A stretch of DNA of 64,000 bases from Pseudoscleropodium purum (taxonomy: Eukaryota > Streptophyta > Bryopsida > Hypnales > Brachytheciaceae), in contig OZ017796.1 in the NCBI GenBank assembly GCA_963969395.1, forward strand, positions 20,586,501 through 20,650,500, written 5' to 3'. Both the position numbers and the translations under genes were made by a program. Below are positions 1 to 9,755 of the stretch, piece after piece. The stretch's first letter is position 1. Each line of letters opens with the position of its first letter. The notes beneath the pieces were generated by a model. The model was not told the DNA's origin. It did not search any database and worked only from the letters and a program-made list of their open reading frames with translations.

Positions 1-475
1 CTATGTTGTGTCCAAATTTGGAACAAAGTATCGGCTGGCGCCTGATACTGCCAACCGATTCCTAACATCATTCTCTAAAGCACCTAGATCTATGAAAGTG
101 TTTGCACTATGTAAACTATGAAAATCGACTATGGCAGCCATCTGTAAGATGAAGAGCAACGAATGCTCCTCTTTAAACCCTAAACCCTGAGTCCATCCGA
201 TCCAATGAACTGAATTGCTCTTATCAGCTGGCAGCCGATATCCCCCCCAGAAAACTCCAGAGAACAGGTCTTGAAGTGAAGAGGCAGTCGATTCGATAAG
301 ACTGGCGTTGACAATAAAGCAGTTCAAATTTGTGAATAAGGTAAAGGGGACGAGATTGGAAGGTATTCAAGCCCCCCTTGATTCCACTCTGCAAGGGTAT
401 CGGCTGGCGGCCGACACCATGTAGGGCAAATCACCAGAATATCCCATTCCAGTTTGGCTTCTCGTACTTGATTGA
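1..475 (-). other. Distal part of gene M, no firm exon
   Basis: A 108-codon minus-strand open frame covers 1-327, but part of it is translated palindrome repeat (copies at 29-47, 232-250 and 398-416), so it is more likely intron or 3' flank of gene M than a complete exon. I recognise no domain. An AAACCCTAA-type telo-box motif lies near 174-190. Confidence that any of this is coding is low. Confidence 0.25.
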
Positions 476-1132
476 CTATGCAACCTCATAGTGTAATTGT
501 CCCGGTCTGATTGCGCCTTTCATGTATTCCGAGACTGACTCATGCTCGTGCATGGGATAAATGAATGGAATAATATCCGTTGAAATGTTCGGAATAACTC
601 TACTAATATTCGGGAAATTGAGATCCCCCGTAAATGGTAGCGGAATATAGCACGCCGGATCCGGCGTCCTTCTGAGCGAAAGCGGGCACACATTGACCAT
701 GAGCACTTGGTCCGTGAAGCATGTCATCCTGGATGGTCTCTTAGTGTGAAGTATTGAGAGCATTTTGTAGCACCACGGGAAATTCTGGCTATCTACATAG
801 TACTCTCTTCCATAAACGAACGCTAGGTTGTCTCTGACATGTTTTGGAAGCAAGTGCGCAAGCAGAGGCCTAAGATCAACTATTGGCATCCTGGACCAAA
901 TTCCTGCGTGGAACTTTTCAAACAGTGTCATGAATATTGCAACTAGCCCTGGCCTTTTAATGACATTTCTGTGCGGGTTCGACTTGTCCACCTCGATATT
1001 CGGGTCAAGATAACAAAGTAGTCCTGTGACGCATAGAACCACACATTTCTTGAACGACTGTGGATGGCCCATGTTGGACTCCTGAACAGAACATGAGTTA
1101 GTAGCTACAAGATTATACAACATCAACATCCA
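476..1132 (-). CDS. Gene M distal exon (function unknown)
   Basis: Open frame of about 218 codons ending in a stop at 476. I place its start at 1132 because the minus strand there shows a pyrimidine-rich tract ending TTCTTTCAG immediately upstream, a good 3' splice site. The palindrome at 1156-1174 lies in the inferred intron about 25 nt from that acceptor. The translation is compositionally normal (hydrophobic and aromatic residues spread evenly; no low complexity), which argues for real coding, but I do not recognise the fold. It has the orientation of the other gene M exons upstream (1533-1958 and beyond) and may be the terminal exon. Membership of gene M rests on strand and order only; no insertion junction proves it. 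Confidence 0.5.
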   Translation of the reverse strand, partial: WMLMLYNLVATNSCSVQESNMGHPQSFKKCVVLCVTGLLCYLDPNIEVDKSNPHRNVIKRPGLVAIFMTLFEKFHAGIWSRMPIVDLRPLLAHLLPKHVRDNLAFVYGREYYVDSQNFPWCYKMLSILHTKRPSRMTCFTDQVLMVNVCPLSLRRTPDPACYIPLPFTGDLNFPNISRVIPNISTDIIPFIYPMHEHESVSEYMKGAIRPGQLHYEVA

Positions 1133-1532
1133 CTGAAAGAAGACAAGCCAGTTGATATCGGCTGGCAGCCGATACTGCGGCTTGACACAAGACAGCAGTC
1201 AATAATTCATATTGAGAAACAAACAAAAGGTGCTAGATAGATTGTGCACAGATGAGTGAATGCCTGCACCTACATTATTGCGATCACTTGATTAGAATGA
1301 CCAAGACCTAATGCTGAAACTCTCAAAGGAAACATTTGAATGCTTTGAGAGTGAGTGTCCCATGCGCAAGCTTTAGGAAAAATCGGACTAAAATGCCTTC
1401 ATTACAAAAAAATTGTTTAATCAATACAAAAGAAAATAATGTACACAAAAGATGTAGTCTCTAGACGTCCTCCTTTATCTACAGAGAATATACACAATCT
1501 ACAAAAATATGTGTCAGTTGGCAGCCGATATA

Positions 1533-1958
1533 CTACGCCTTCTCCATTAGGTCCCGTGGGCTAGGAATTCCCATGGCCTGCAGCTCCTCCAGTGAATATG
1601 GCACCTCGAATCCCTTTTGATATGGCGGTGTCACATTCACGAATTGATTATGAAGAGGAGAGCCTGGCATACAACGTGCAATCCCAACTGAAGAGTTCTT
1701 TTGACAGAACTCTGGGACCGTGAGTCCCGAAGACAAAAACCGTTCAATGAACGGGATGAGCGTCGCTTGGAGATAAGGCAGTTTTCCACCCTTCAGCGAA
1801 CTTTCCGAATACATAGTAACTGGGGGTGGATGAATCGCACTATATGGTAGATTCAAAACGTTCCGACAGGGCTCGTGATCCATGATCAATGAGTTGTTGA
1901 TCGTGGCCCCATTATCGTACAAGGAGGATGACCTGAGAATCCTTGCGAGACGCTTCAA
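1533..1958 (-). CDS. Gene M distal exon region (function unknown)
   Basis: Minus-strand open frame of 141 codons rich in Pro, Leu and Ser, ending with a stop at 1533-1535 directly next to a palindrome copy at 1512-1530. The stop may be the end of a transcript, or the true exon may end earlier at an unseen donor. The upstream sequence (1959-2225) has no long frame and may be intron. No domain recognised. It reads like natural protein and is collinear with the rest of gene M. Confidence 0.4.
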   Translation of the reverse strand: MKRLARILRSSSLYDNGATINNSLIMDHEPCRNVLNLPYSAIHPPPVTMYSESSLKGGKLPYLQATLIPFIERFLSSGLTVPEFCQKNSSVGIARCMPGSPLHNQFVNVTPPYQKGFEVPYSLEELQAMGIPSPRDLMEKA

Positions 1959-2225
1959 AAAAATTGGTCGTGTGGAATTTTGAGGGTCTCGATAAGCACT
2001 CTCGTCACAGTACTCCTGTCCAAAAGCCAGGTAATCGTCTCTGATATCCGGCGCCTTCCATTTCAGGTTATGAAGACACTACTCAAGAGTCTGCTTGGGT
2101 AAATGCGACCAATAAACGATCTGAATGTCTTGACCCTTACAGAACCTGGTGAACTCTTGAAGACCTGGTCGAGCTCTTACTTGCGACCTCTGATGCATAC
2201 TTTTCCCTTTTAAAATGAGGGGCTT

Positions 2226-2414
2226 CTAGAAGAGCAGAGTTCCCTGAACCTCAAGGAAAAGAAACAACTTCGGAGTCGCTACCTGAGACGAGCCAGCACT
2301 AGACGTGTTCCCTGCCCTTTCTTCTAGAGCTGGTTTGTCACACTCCTGCCCACCTTCAGACGCGGTGGCGGGGAATTTCTCAGAAGTTTTGGAGTCATCA
2401 TCTGCATTGCAAAA
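2226..2414 (-). CDS. Gene M, Ser/Glu-rich segment
   Basis: The useful part of a longer frame (to 2552). Upstream of about 2414 the frame runs through a palindrome copy (2476-2494) and a pyrimidine-rich stretch ending TGCAATGCAG, which I read as intron plus acceptor. The remaining about 60 codons are acidic and Ser/Ala/Gly-rich, a probable disordered linker. No function can be assigned. Confidence 0.3.
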   Translation of the reverse strand, partial: FCNADDDSKTSEKFPATASEGGQECDKPALEERAGNTSSAGSSQVATPKLFLFLEVQGTLLF

Positions 2415-2629
2415 CGAAATACATAGAGCATGAGATGCAATGAACTTAGGTACATGACAAAACATTTGTGCACTGTATCGGCTGGCAGCCGACACAGTCC
2501 ATAAGTACTTTAGTCTGCCGAGATGAAGGCTCCTACTGACAAGTCTACGCACAAGTCTGAGCCAGGCAGTGCTACGTATACATGAGCTATTTTAGATACT
2601 CCACAAACATCGTGGAGTATGTCTATCGC

Positions 2630-3484
2630 TTACGAACCTCCAGTTTGAGCCCGCCTCTGAGATCGAGCGGGAGACATCGCTTCATTTGGAAAGTCCTGTT
2701 CCCGCACTGCCACGCCACTGTCTTCCTCGTCACTTGGTCGTTTCCGCTTTTGCTGAACTCGAGTTGACCTCCGCGAGTCTGCCGACTCCGACTCCTTTTC
2801 GAGTGTGGCCCCCTTGTTTCTTCCCCATTGTGGTTCAGGCGGGGAAACCACCATGGGTGTCAGCTGGCAGCCGATACTAATGTCAGCTGAAGTAGCCGGG
2901 CGGCCAATTGCAGTGACTCCCACTTGAGGCTCTGTCGCAGGACTGACCACTGCAGCCTGTGGAATCCTACGAATCTCCTCTGACGGTGGCTGAACGTGCA
3001 AGTCCACGACCATTGCGACTGATGAATTTTATGGTCAGAGCATCCCGTGCGGCTCCGAATTTGGAGCCGGGGGGAGATTGAGAGAACGCCGCGGAGATGA
3101 AGGACGTCGTTGCCGCTGCCTTCGAATGAGTGTCTCTTCTGGGGGGCCATCACTGTTTGAGTCAATCTGAAACGTCTGAAGTGCTAGTTGCTCCTGAGAC
3201 TGACCCTGCGGCCATTGAGATTGAGCAACGCCACCCGGAGTCTCTGTCAGATTGAGGGTCGAGATCGGCCGCAGTTGCTGATGTGATGCCGTAGGCAACA
3301 CTTGCCCCGCTCCGCTTGCGCCCCCCCGGTCTGTCAGCGCAGGCGTCCCCGAAGAAGGTCCCAAAGAAGCCGAGGAGACGAGGTTCATTCCCCTCACACG
3401 TTCCGTGGCCTTCTGCAATCCGTCCTCCTCCCGAACGAACTCCATGACGGCCCGCCCATTCCTCTGCGAACCCATGGAGTACAA
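2630..3484 (-). pseudogene. Gene M, low-complexity linker exon (interrupted)
   Basis: Two open frames (3484 to 3035 and 3013 to 2630) lie in the same reading frame, separated only by a TGA and a TAA between 3034 and 3014. Together they would encode about 280 residues rich in Pro, Ser, Gln and Arg, with a basic RKR-type cluster and acidic runs near the C-terminus: a disordered, possibly nuclear-targeted region. A palindrome copy sits at 2858-2876 inside the frame and another at 3500-3518 just upstream, in the inferred intron after the 3573-3596 exon end. Either a small intron removes the two stops or the gene is decayed, as other gene M exons are. Confidence 0.4.
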
Positions 3485-3499
3485 GTGAGTAACATGTTG

Positions 3500-3518
3500 T
3501 ATCGGCTGCCAGCCGACA
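3500..3518. repeat. Palindrome copy in gene M intron
   Basis: Variant of TATCGGCTGGCAGCCGATA with one arm mismatch. On the minus strand it begins 54 nt after the inferred 5' splice site at 3572/3573 (CTCTG then GTAAGTTTTC). Confidence 0.8.
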
Positions 3519-3572
3519 GGATTTCACTTCCTCTGAACAATGCAAATGTGAGGAAGGGATAAGAAAACTTAC

Positions 3573-3596
3573 CAGAGCGATCTCCGTGATGTTCCC
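3573..3596 (-). CDS. Gene M exon end, separated by solo LTR S1
   Basis: These bases (including the duplication TTCCC, 3592-3596) continue in frame the exon at 6925-7280 once S1 and one copy of TTCCC are removed. The exon then ends at a strong donor: CTCTG followed by GTAAGTTTTC on the minus strand. Confidence 0.7.
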
Positions 3597-3888
3597 TGTC
3601 GCAGCCTAAAATTTTGATTTTCTTAGTATACACCAAAATAGGAACGGAAACTAGTCATTAGGGAACCGGATCCGATAAGGTGGAGAAGGAAAACTCAAAA
3701 TTAGCACGGAATGTGAAGTAGTGGGCCTCTTGGATCTAATCCGGTCAGGAGTAACTAACGACGGAAACGGAATGCAACACGGATTAGGTCTAGGACCGGA
3801 TTATGATGATGAACCGGATTATGATGGTAAACCGGATTTATGATGGTAAACCGGATTTATGATGATAAACCGGAAAGGGTCCAGGGAC

Positions 3889-3896
3889 TATAAAAG
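3889..3896 (+). promoter_or_regulatory. TATA box upstream of the LTR ORF (S1)
   Basis: TATAAAAG about 190 nt before the first ATG of the LTR ORF. The same site is conserved in S2 (13791-13798), S3 (44907-44915, minus), S4 (63570-63578, minus) and the complete element. Confidence 0.65.
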
Positions 3897-4078
3897 GAGG
3901 AGCTTTCACTGTTGCACCCCCTTTTAGAAACTCGACCTTGAGCGTGCGCGGTTGAGTTTTTGGCGTTTGTGCGTTTGTGCATTTGTGTTCTGTTCGTTTT
4001 GATTCCGGTTGAGATCGGAGAGAGAACGTGAGGAACGGGACATGCGGCTAGGAGAGAGTGAGATAGATTGGAGAGGGA

Positions 4079-5737
4079 ATGCCGCCGCTACGTAGGTCGA
4101 GACAAGCGAGTCCCTCTGGAGGCGAGGTGAAGCTCCGGAAAGTCATTCCGGTTATTCCCTCCATAGAGCCGGAAAAGTCTCAACTCATGGAGGATCTCAA
4201 ATCCATGGGTTGCCTCGGGTTTGCCGAGAAACCCTGGGGTTTTAGGGAGGAGAGAATGGTCAAGGAGCTCCTCGGAAAGCTGTCCAACCAGTTTGACAAC
4301 ACCGTGAGAGGAACTTCCGTCAGTTGGAACGAGGGAATGTGGAGAGCGGTTTATGGTTTCCGGGCAGGAGGTTTAGGGATGGCGAACTAGAAGGATGAGT
4401 TTGTTCGAGGGAAGTTCTAGGGAGCCGTCAACCCGAAGGATGGATACGCGGTCGAGGATTGCAAGGATGACCGACACCGTCGGCTCCTGCAGTTCTTGGT
4501 TCCGGTTCTTCACCCGGAAAAGCCGACCAGGGTGACGATCATCCTCGACAACACCATTTTCGGTGCCCTCAGTGGTACCCGGAAAGTGAACTGGGCACGG
4601 ATCATTTCCGATCTCGTGGCCCAGCTCGTTAGTAGGGTTGGGAAGAAAAGGGCCACTCTAGTGTGCCCTTACCTCTTCCACCTCTATCGGGAACACCAAG
4701 TCCTCACCGACACGGAGGAGAAGGTGTGGAAGACTCAGGAAGTCCTCCTGAAGTATGGGGAGTCGGAAACGGATGATGAGGCCGAATCCGATTCCGGGTC
4801 AGAACGGGAGTCGAGCGAGGAAGAGGAGGAGCCGATGCCGTCGATCAAGCGACAGAAGTTGACGCCTCCACATAAGCGCGGGACGCCTCCCGGTCAAGAC
4901 AGACCGGCCCCGGAAGAGAAATTGGAAGCCGAGAAGACTGTTTTCGGGGGAGACCCGGAAATGCAAGATCCATTCAACGGTCTGATCAACGTCCTCTGCA
5001 ACATCAGGGCGGATTGGGAGGTCAAGCACAGGACGCTTGCGGCGATCGGCAAGTTGGTAGGTGCGCCACCGGACAGCAAGTTGGCGGAACAGGTGGCGGA
5101 GTGCATCACGAATCCGGAAGAGACCTGGAAGCAGGAAGCAGAGATCCGCCGGTTGCAGGAGGAGGTGGATAAACTGAAGGCAACTCTTTTTGCCTATCAG
5201 GAAGACGTGACGGCCGCCCGGGAGATGGCGGAGGAGACTCGGAAGATAGCCGAGCAGATCAAGGCGGTCCTGGGAGAGACCGGAACGGCCGCCGCCAAAG
5301 CGAAGCTCTTCGACGAGAAGATCCACGAAGAGAAGAAACTATCCGGTTCCCGGATGGTCCGGATTCTCGCCGACTTCGCTGAGCAGGTGGAGACGGCAAT
5401 GGTGGAGGGGCGGAAGGCTGCGGACCGGATCGAGGAAAGCAGCCGGAAGCTGACTGGAGCGACGTGCGACAAAGGGATTCATCTTTCGGATATCTCGCTA
5501 CCGGATCTCTTTCCGGACGCGACTATTGCGAAGGATAGGAAGGATTGGACTCCTGAGTCCAAGAAGTCTGCACGGACTGGGACTTCGGGCACGAGACCGG
5601 ATATTACAATCGACCTGGAGTCTCCACCCGGATCTAATCCTGCGGAGGGGGAACGGATTCGGAATTTGAGTGAAGTCTTCGAGGAGCTAGTCCCGGAGAT
5701 CGGAAGCCCGACAATAGGATCCAGAGTTGTAGGGTAG
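4079..5737 (+). pseudogene. LTR-borne 554-aa-type ORF, broken copy
   Basis: Collinear with the intact ORF at 13975-15639, but two in-frame TAG codons (4388-4390 and 4418-4420) interrupt it, so only 103 codons precede the first stop and a 413-codon frame resumes at 4496. The downstream part keeps the acidic Ser/Glu stretch and the long coiled-coil-like region. The two stops fall in the conserved N-terminal domain, so this copy is not expected to make full-length protein. Confidence 0.85.
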
Positions 5738-5888
5738 ATAGGATTTTTGATTTCAGTTAGGAGTAGGAGCGGATCCGGATCCGGATCCGGCTCAACAGTA
5801 TTAGGTTAGCCGGAAGTTAGATTAGGATGGCGGCGGACCCCCACGGGTTTTCCGCTCCTTTTTGTGCTTTTAGGGTTTTTACCCTTTG

Positions 5889-5897
5889 TATATAAAT
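5889..5897 (+). promoter_or_regulatory. Second TATA box, downstream of the LTR ORF (S1)
   Basis: TATATAAAT about 150 nt after the ORF stop, conserved at the same place in all LTR copies (for example 15791-15799 in S2). By position it is the likely U3/R promoter for the genomic retrotransposon RNA, separate from the promoter that would serve the LTR ORF. Confidence 0.55.
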
Positions 5898-6924
5898 CGG
5901 TTCCCGCGATGGGAATTGGGAGTTTTTCATTTTGCAAACTTCTTGTACCTTTCTCTTCTCCTCATTGTGTGTCTCTCTCCAGCGCGATAGGATTGTATGA
6001 TGTGGAGTTAGGATAGTACGAGCCGGTTTGCGAATGATTTCTCCCCTTGGTGTTTTTTTTCCGATCCAAGGTGCATGTGAGTAGGTACCGAAGAGTTGGG
6101 AGTGAACTTAGTTCCTCAGCACGTCTAGAGTTTGAGATTCCGGGTGAGAAAGCCGTTGTTAGGCTAGGCGGGTAGGGAGGGATTCCTTAGCTGCGCTAGA
6201 ACTCCCGGGTGGGAAATCCGGTCGAGTGTCCGATCTCCTGTGAGGTCTCACCACCCGTAGGGGTAACGGAAGAACTTTAGTTGATGTTGGAACGGACGGG
6301 TGCACTTGTAACCACTTGTCTTCGCACGAATCGAAAGTAGCATCAAGGTCGTTGTAGTACGAGAGGGTCGAGTGTGGAGTCTTTGTGTGACCTACAACCC
6401 GGGTTGCTATCTGGGTTGTTGTGAAGGACCAAACCGGATCCGGATTAGCTTAGGAGTTTAGGAAGTAGGACAGTGGGTCTTCAGCCACTATAAGTCACGG
6501 AAGGAGTGGTGGGCCTACCACTCTCAAAATTAAGCGGCGACCCCTTTGATGGTGAAACAAAGGCAAAACCAAACCGGATAGGATTACGGGTACAAGATGA
6601 CCATCCGGACCGAATTGGTCAGGACGGATTTCCAGGATCGGAAGTTGTGAGATCCTGGGATTTGGGTATTTGTATGGACCGGATAGTAAGTAGGACCGGA
6701 AGAAGGAGTAATCCGGTCTATAGTTATCCGGTGTGGTGGTATTTCTGGTTCTAGATCTAGGACCGGAAAGTAAGATTGGGATACTGACTTAGCTTAACTG
6801 CTTAATAGAGCTAGATACTTCACAGGATCTCGTGGGTTCGATCTTTAGAGTCACTTAGTTATACTCTAGAGCGATTTTTGTGAGTATAATGGGGAATTGA
6901 CCTGCCCTGTGCTGCGACATTCCC

Positions 6925-7280
6925 GCCCTCCAGATGTTGATGACGGTGGCATCCTTGGATTTTAGGGTCGGCATCATCAGTTTCTCTAGAAGTCCATGAC
7001 CAACCCCGCACATCTCGCCATTCCAGTCGACCTCGCCCTCAACGTCGACATTGAACCAGTCGGGCGCCTTGTTGATCCCAGTGAAGCGCTTGAAGACCGG
7101 GAAAATACTGGACCTGTCCTCGGGCTTCGGGAAGGTCAAGGACAATGTGACCAAAGGCATGGATTCAATCTCCGCCTTCTGAAAGCCTCCACGGGGAGAT
7201 GGCTGATAGTACACCGAATGGTAGTACTAGGAGGACGAGTACGAGGCTGTCGCGACAGAATCTCGGAAACGCGAGTTCCT
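6925..7280 (-). pseudogene. Gene M exon between S1 and the copia element
   Basis: Minus-strand coding sequence joined upstream to 12185-12569 across the copia element and downstream to 3573-3596 across S1. Removing the elements and one copy of each duplication keeps one frame, except for one TAG (about 20 codons after the copia junction) at a place where the neighbouring residues are Ser and Tyr, probably a former CAG. The translated region after it is about 100 residues with no recognised domain. Frame agreement at both junctions is the main evidence that this was coding when the elements inserted. Confidence 0.6.
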
Positions 7281-7544
7281 TGTTAGAGATTCTGTACATA
7301 CTAGCATAGACCATGTACAGTTAGCCTTAGGAGTAGCTTTAGACACTTAGTTAGTGTTAGAGTCCATGGGTATTGCTCGTAGTCAAAGGCAGCCCAATGT
7401 AGTTAGTTATCCCACATGGTTTGTGAATAACTAGGAAAGGCTTCTAGCTTAAGTTGAGCCCACTCATGTGGCTTCGTGTTGTTCTTGTTTTTCCTACCAT
7501 CTAAGTAAAGCCTTTCTCTCATACATGACTTTGTAATCTCAATA
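7281..7544 (+). repeat. copia 5' LTR
   Basis: Starts TGTTAGAGATTCTG and ends just before the primer-binding site. Its partner at 11921-12184 has the same length. Confidence 0.9.
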
Positions 7545-7558
7545 GGTTATGGGCCCAC
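7545..7558 (+). other. copia primer-binding site, internal tRNA-iMet type
   Basis: GGTTATGGGCCCAC is the complement of the anticodon-stem/loop region (GTGGGCCCATAACC) of plant initiator tRNA-Met rather than of its 3' end. Priming from an internal cut tRNA fragment is known for Drosophila copia and a few relatives; most plant copia elements use the tRNA 3' end. The match is by memory of the tRNA sequence. Confidence 0.75.
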
Positions 7559-7666
7559 GCACTTGGAGTTGCGCTTGAGGGAGAATTTCATATCATTTGG
7601 AGGAGATCTTGGAGCTTGGAGGAGCAATTAGTGTTTTGTGTCTTATTCACCTACAAACCATATGTG

Positions 7667-7817
7667 TCGTAGGAACAGCATGTCTCCCTCAGGAAACGGA
7701 AGAGGCATATCGAGGTTATTTGGAACGTCTAGGACATGAACGCGTACGCGGTAGGGATCGCGGCTCACCACCCTTTCTACGACCGCCCTTTCGAAGTAGT
7801 ATAATCCTTCCAGTGAA
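7667..7817 (-). other. Gene P fragment inside the copia leader
   Basis: About 150 bp between the primer-binding site and gag match, in reverse orientation, the gene P exon that H2 splits (46963-46988 joined to 57128-57252). Over the best 127 bp I count five differences. The similarity crosses the H2 insertion point without the hAT element, so the copia copy reflects the uninterrupted gene. It is antisense to the copia genes. Confidence 0.7.
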
Positions 7818-7844
7818 ATCCAACACAGTGGGAGCTGCGTCACC

Positions 7845-8985
7845 ATGGCATCCAATGGAGGAGAGGGCGTGCGCATCATCGACAAGTTTGATGGAGAGAA
7901 CTTTGGCATGTGGAAGTTCAAGATGGAGATGATCCTTGTGGAGAAGGACTTGTGGGACGTGGTGGATGGGAGTGAGGAGCCTCCAAGTGAAGATGCGGAT
8001 CCAAAGACCAAGAAGGCATGGGAGAGGAAGGAGAAGAAGGCCTCTGCTCTCATTGCCATCAACCTTGTGGATCGCCAAATTGCACACATTCGCCATTGCA
8101 AGGGACCAGCCCAAGCGTGGACCACCCTTTGCAACATCCATGAGACCAAGAGCCTCTCCAACTTCCTATTTCTTCGCCGCAAGTTCTTCACTAGCAAGAT
8201 GCAAGAGGAGGACGATTTGTTGGATCACGTCAACAAGGTCAAGGCTCTTGCGGATGAGTTGGCTTGTTTGGAGGCGCCCGTGACTGAGGGAGATGTGGTG
8301 ATGACCTTGTTGGCAAGCTTGCCATCGTCTTATGAGTTCCTCATCACCGCATTGGAGACGAGGCCCACCAAGGAGCTGACCATGGAGTTTATGACTGCAC
8401 GCTTGATGCATGAAGTGACCAAGCGCAAGGAGAATGAAGCCTCAAGGGAGGGATCAGCGCTTGTCTCAAGACATGGCAAAGGAGGCAACACCAAGGCGTT
8501 CAAGGAGACACGGACGTGCTTCAAGTGTGGCAAACCGGGCCACATTGCTAGGCATTGCAAGATCAGCCAAGGGAAGGCCAAGGAGAGTGCACACCAAGCT
8601 TCCAATGAGGAGGAAGAGGAGGATTTCGCCTTTGCAGCCAATGGAGGAGGGGAGAAGGCCAACATGTTCACTTGGATTGTGGACTCGGGGGCCACGCAAC
8701 ATATGACCAACCATCGAGATGCCTTCCACGTATCAGCCCATTTCGGGGAAGAAGATTTATTTGGGAGACAATGGCATGGTGGAGGCCCTTGGCATGGGGG
8801 AGATCCTTGTGGAGGTGCAAGTGAAGGGGAAGACCAGGAGGATCCAAATCCAAGAGGTGCTCCATGTCCCCAAGTTGCATGCCAACTTGCTTTCGGTGAG
8901 CAAATTGTCTTTGGGAGGTTTGAAAGTGCATTTCAACATAGTGGGGTGTGTGGTGTGTTCACCAAGTGGAGTTTTGATTGCATGA
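7845..8985 (+). pseudogene. copia gag and protease region
   Basis: Gag starts at 7845: N-terminal UBN2-type gag domain (about residues 10-200), one CCHC zinc knuckle CFKCGKPGHIARHC (about residue 226), then the protease motif WIVDSGATQHMT. Shortly after the protease motif (about 8735) a one-base shift moves the frame; the true continuation is read from 8719 and shows the usual copia spacer (VLHVPKLHANLLSVSKL). That frame then meets TGA at 8983-8985. The protein would package RNA and cleave the polyprotein; this copy cannot. Confidence 0.85.
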
Positions 8986-9003
8986 ACCCCTCGTGAGGGC
9001 AAC

Positions 9004-9720
9004 TTGTACCACCTCCATTTCACCAAGGTGAATGGCACTTCCATGGCATGTGTTGCCCACGGATCAGCCCATGAAGACCTTGTGGAGCTTTGGTATAGGA
9101 GGCTTGGGCACTTGAATGTGAAGAGCATGAAGAGCCTCCAACACATGCTGAAGGGTCTGAACCTCTCTTCTTGCAAGCATGATTGGAGTTCTATAGTGTG
9201 CAAGGGGTGCATTGAGGGCAAACAAGCGAGGCAGCCCTTCCCCAAGGATGGGGCAACGCGCGCCACCAAGCCATTGCAGCTTGTGCATTCGGATGTGTGC
9301 GGGCCAATGAAGACCATGTCTATAGGAGGAGCAAGGTATTTTGTGACCTTTATTGATGATTTCTCTCGCAAGATTTGGATGTATATGTTGAAGTGCAAGA
9401 GTGAGGTGTTTGGGCGTTTTGAGACTTGGAAGGCCCTCGTGGAGGCTCAATCGGATTGCAAGGTGAAGGTGCTGCGGTCGGATAATGGAGGGGAGTATGT
9501 GTCCAAGGCCTTTGAGGTGTACTTGAAGGCCCATGGCATTGAGCACCACACTTCCGCACCTTACACCCCTCAACAAAACGGCGGAGCGGAGCGTGCGAAT
9601 CGTACCATTGTGGAGATGGCAAGGGCCATGATTTATGGCTAAGGTTTGAAGCTTGAGCTTTGGGGAGAGGCGGTGTCCAATGCGGTTTACACGAGGAACC
9701 GGTGCCCCACCTAAGCGTTG
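9004..9720 (+). pseudogene. copia integrase
   Basis: In frame after the TGA at 8983. GAG-pre-integrase and zinc-binding residues (LWYRRLGHLN ... CKGCIEGKQ) are followed by the catalytic core: D in HSDVCGP, D in LRSDNGGEY and E in GGAERANRT. Stops occur at 9640-9642 (TAA) and about 9715 (TAA), then a frameshift near 9755 leads into the reverse transcriptase frame. Confidence 0.85.
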
Positions 9721-9755
9721 ACAAACAAGACACCACAAGAAGCTTGGAGTGGGAC

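Larger units (their letters stand above)
3597..6919 (+). mobile_element. Solo LTR S1 of the giant-LTR gypsy family
   Basis: Begins TGTCGCAG and ends CTGCGACA, the exact ends of the LTRs of the complete element at 16447-28966. It is flanked by a perfect 5-bp duplication TTCCC (3592-3596 and 6920-6924). There is no internal domain, so it is a solo LTR left by LTR-LTR recombination. It sits inside a coding exon of gene M. Internal landmarks on the plus strand: TATA box 3889-3896, broken LTR ORF 4079-5737, a run of GGATCC/CCGG units near 5770-5792, and a second TATA box 5889-5897. The remaining 5898-6919 shows no gene. Confidence 0.93.

Noticed and set aside
1156..1174. Palindromes as rho-independent terminators or CRISPR repeats
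   Set aside because: Eukaryotic intron context, no T-run after them, irregular spacing of hundreds of bases and no spacer structure.
4799..5326. Long antisense frames opposite the LTR ORF (175 codons, repeated in every LTR)
   Set aside because: They mirror the Glu/Lys/Arg-rich coding strand, appear wherever that strand is GC-rich, have no domains and no promoter of their own that I can see.
3597..6919. Independent non-autonomous retroelement with its own gag-like gene
   Set aside because: The same unit forms both ends of the complete gypsy element, with primer site and polypurine tract placed exactly at its edges, so it is a solo LTR.
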